Shown in pieces: positions 44,059 through 44,195 of a stretch of DNA of 44,195 bases. Numbering within the stretch: the first letter of the stretch is position 1; the number at the start of each line of letters is the position of its first letter. A program made the position numbers and the translations under genes. Origin of the DNA: Methylovulum sp. (GTDB lineage Bacteria; Pseudomonadota; Gammaproteobacteria; Methylococcales; Methylomonadaceae); contig NZ_JAQTZU010000024.1 in assembly GCF_028687615.1 (NCBI RefSeq), positions 1 through 44,195 of the forward strand. The letters are read 5' to 3'. A model generated the notes under the pieces. It saw nothing but the letters and a program-made list of their open reading frames with translations. It was not told where the DNA came from and did not search any database.

Positions 44059-44195
44059 CTATTTCAAGAACACCCGTGCGCCCAATCCCATCTGGTACAT
44101 CATCGTCGCGATTTCCTTGAAGAGCTGGCGGTACTTGGGGTCGACGGCGGGGAGCACCATGATCTCGTCGCCGGGGCGGATGCCGGGGCTGCTGA
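44059..44195 (-). CDS. Polysaccharide export outer-membrane protein (Wza/KpsD-like), 3' end
   Basis: Only the last 45 codons are in the window, ending with a TAG at 44059-44061. The visible tail SPGIRPGDEIMVLPAVDP and then LFKEIATMMYQMGLGA is the C-terminal SLBB-GDEI-type ending of Wza/KpsD-like outer-membrane export proteins, which form the channel for capsule or exopolysaccharide. It is GC-rich like the repeat copies of the giant gene. It lies upstream of the GT2-GT4 gene on the same strand, so an export locus probably continues beyond the window. Confidence 0.72.
   Translation of the reverse strand, partial: SSPGIRPGDEIMVLPAVDPKYRQLFKEIATMMYQMGLGARVFLK

Overview
The window looks like chromosomal DNA of a gammaproteobacterium. 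A methanotroph of the Methylococcales is plausible, but no methane-oxidation gene is present, so that placement is inference. It joins a conserved housekeeping half (1-13.8 kb) to a large accessory surface-polysaccharide island (14.4-44.2 kb). No tRNA, rRNA or CRISPR array was seen.

Housekeeping half: the end of a transposase gene (1-114), a coiled-coil membrane protein and a Uma2-type nuclease gene are followed by a plus-strand set for lipopolysaccharide: the lipid A flippase msbA, a second Uma2 gene, and gmhA-hldE-hldD for ADP-heptose. Next come a free-standing FtsH-type (M41-like) peptidase gene behind a strong terminator hairpin, yggS on the minus strand, the twitching ATPase genes pilT and pilU, purC, and a dicarboxylate/amino-acid symporter.

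Junction (13.77-14.48 kb): a roughly 130-bp inverted-repeat element has cut into the remains of a two-gene sugar-nucleotide operon, of which only the 3' end of one gene and the first 30 codons of a nucleotidyltransferase survive.

Polysaccharide island: nearly everything is on the minus strand. It holds two divergent GT2-like paralogs; an operon of methyltransferase, HMGL-like aldolase, HpcH/HpaI aldolase, CMP-sugar-acid cytidylyltransferase and an 885-residue protein with a degenerate sulfotransferase domain; an HU-like protein and an unknown small protein; two GT61 paralogs; a class I methyltransferase; three sulfotransferases; a giant protein of about 2708 residues; an 879-residue GT2-GT4 protein; and the 3' end of a Wza/KpsD-like export gene. 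Together they suggest synthesis, sulfation, methylation and export of an elaborate sulfated polysaccharide, possibly with a CMP-activated 2-keto-3-deoxy acid.

The most striking object is the giant gene (32972-41098). It carries two nearly identical 2.8-kb, GC-rich copies of a TPR-GT-GT4 module spaced 3456 bp apart in frame, so recombination would remove exactly 1152 codons and leave a readable protein. Its N-terminal GWVID modules recur in the 885-residue protein. A family of nested palindromes sharing an AGACCTGWCAGGTTT core occurs at three places.
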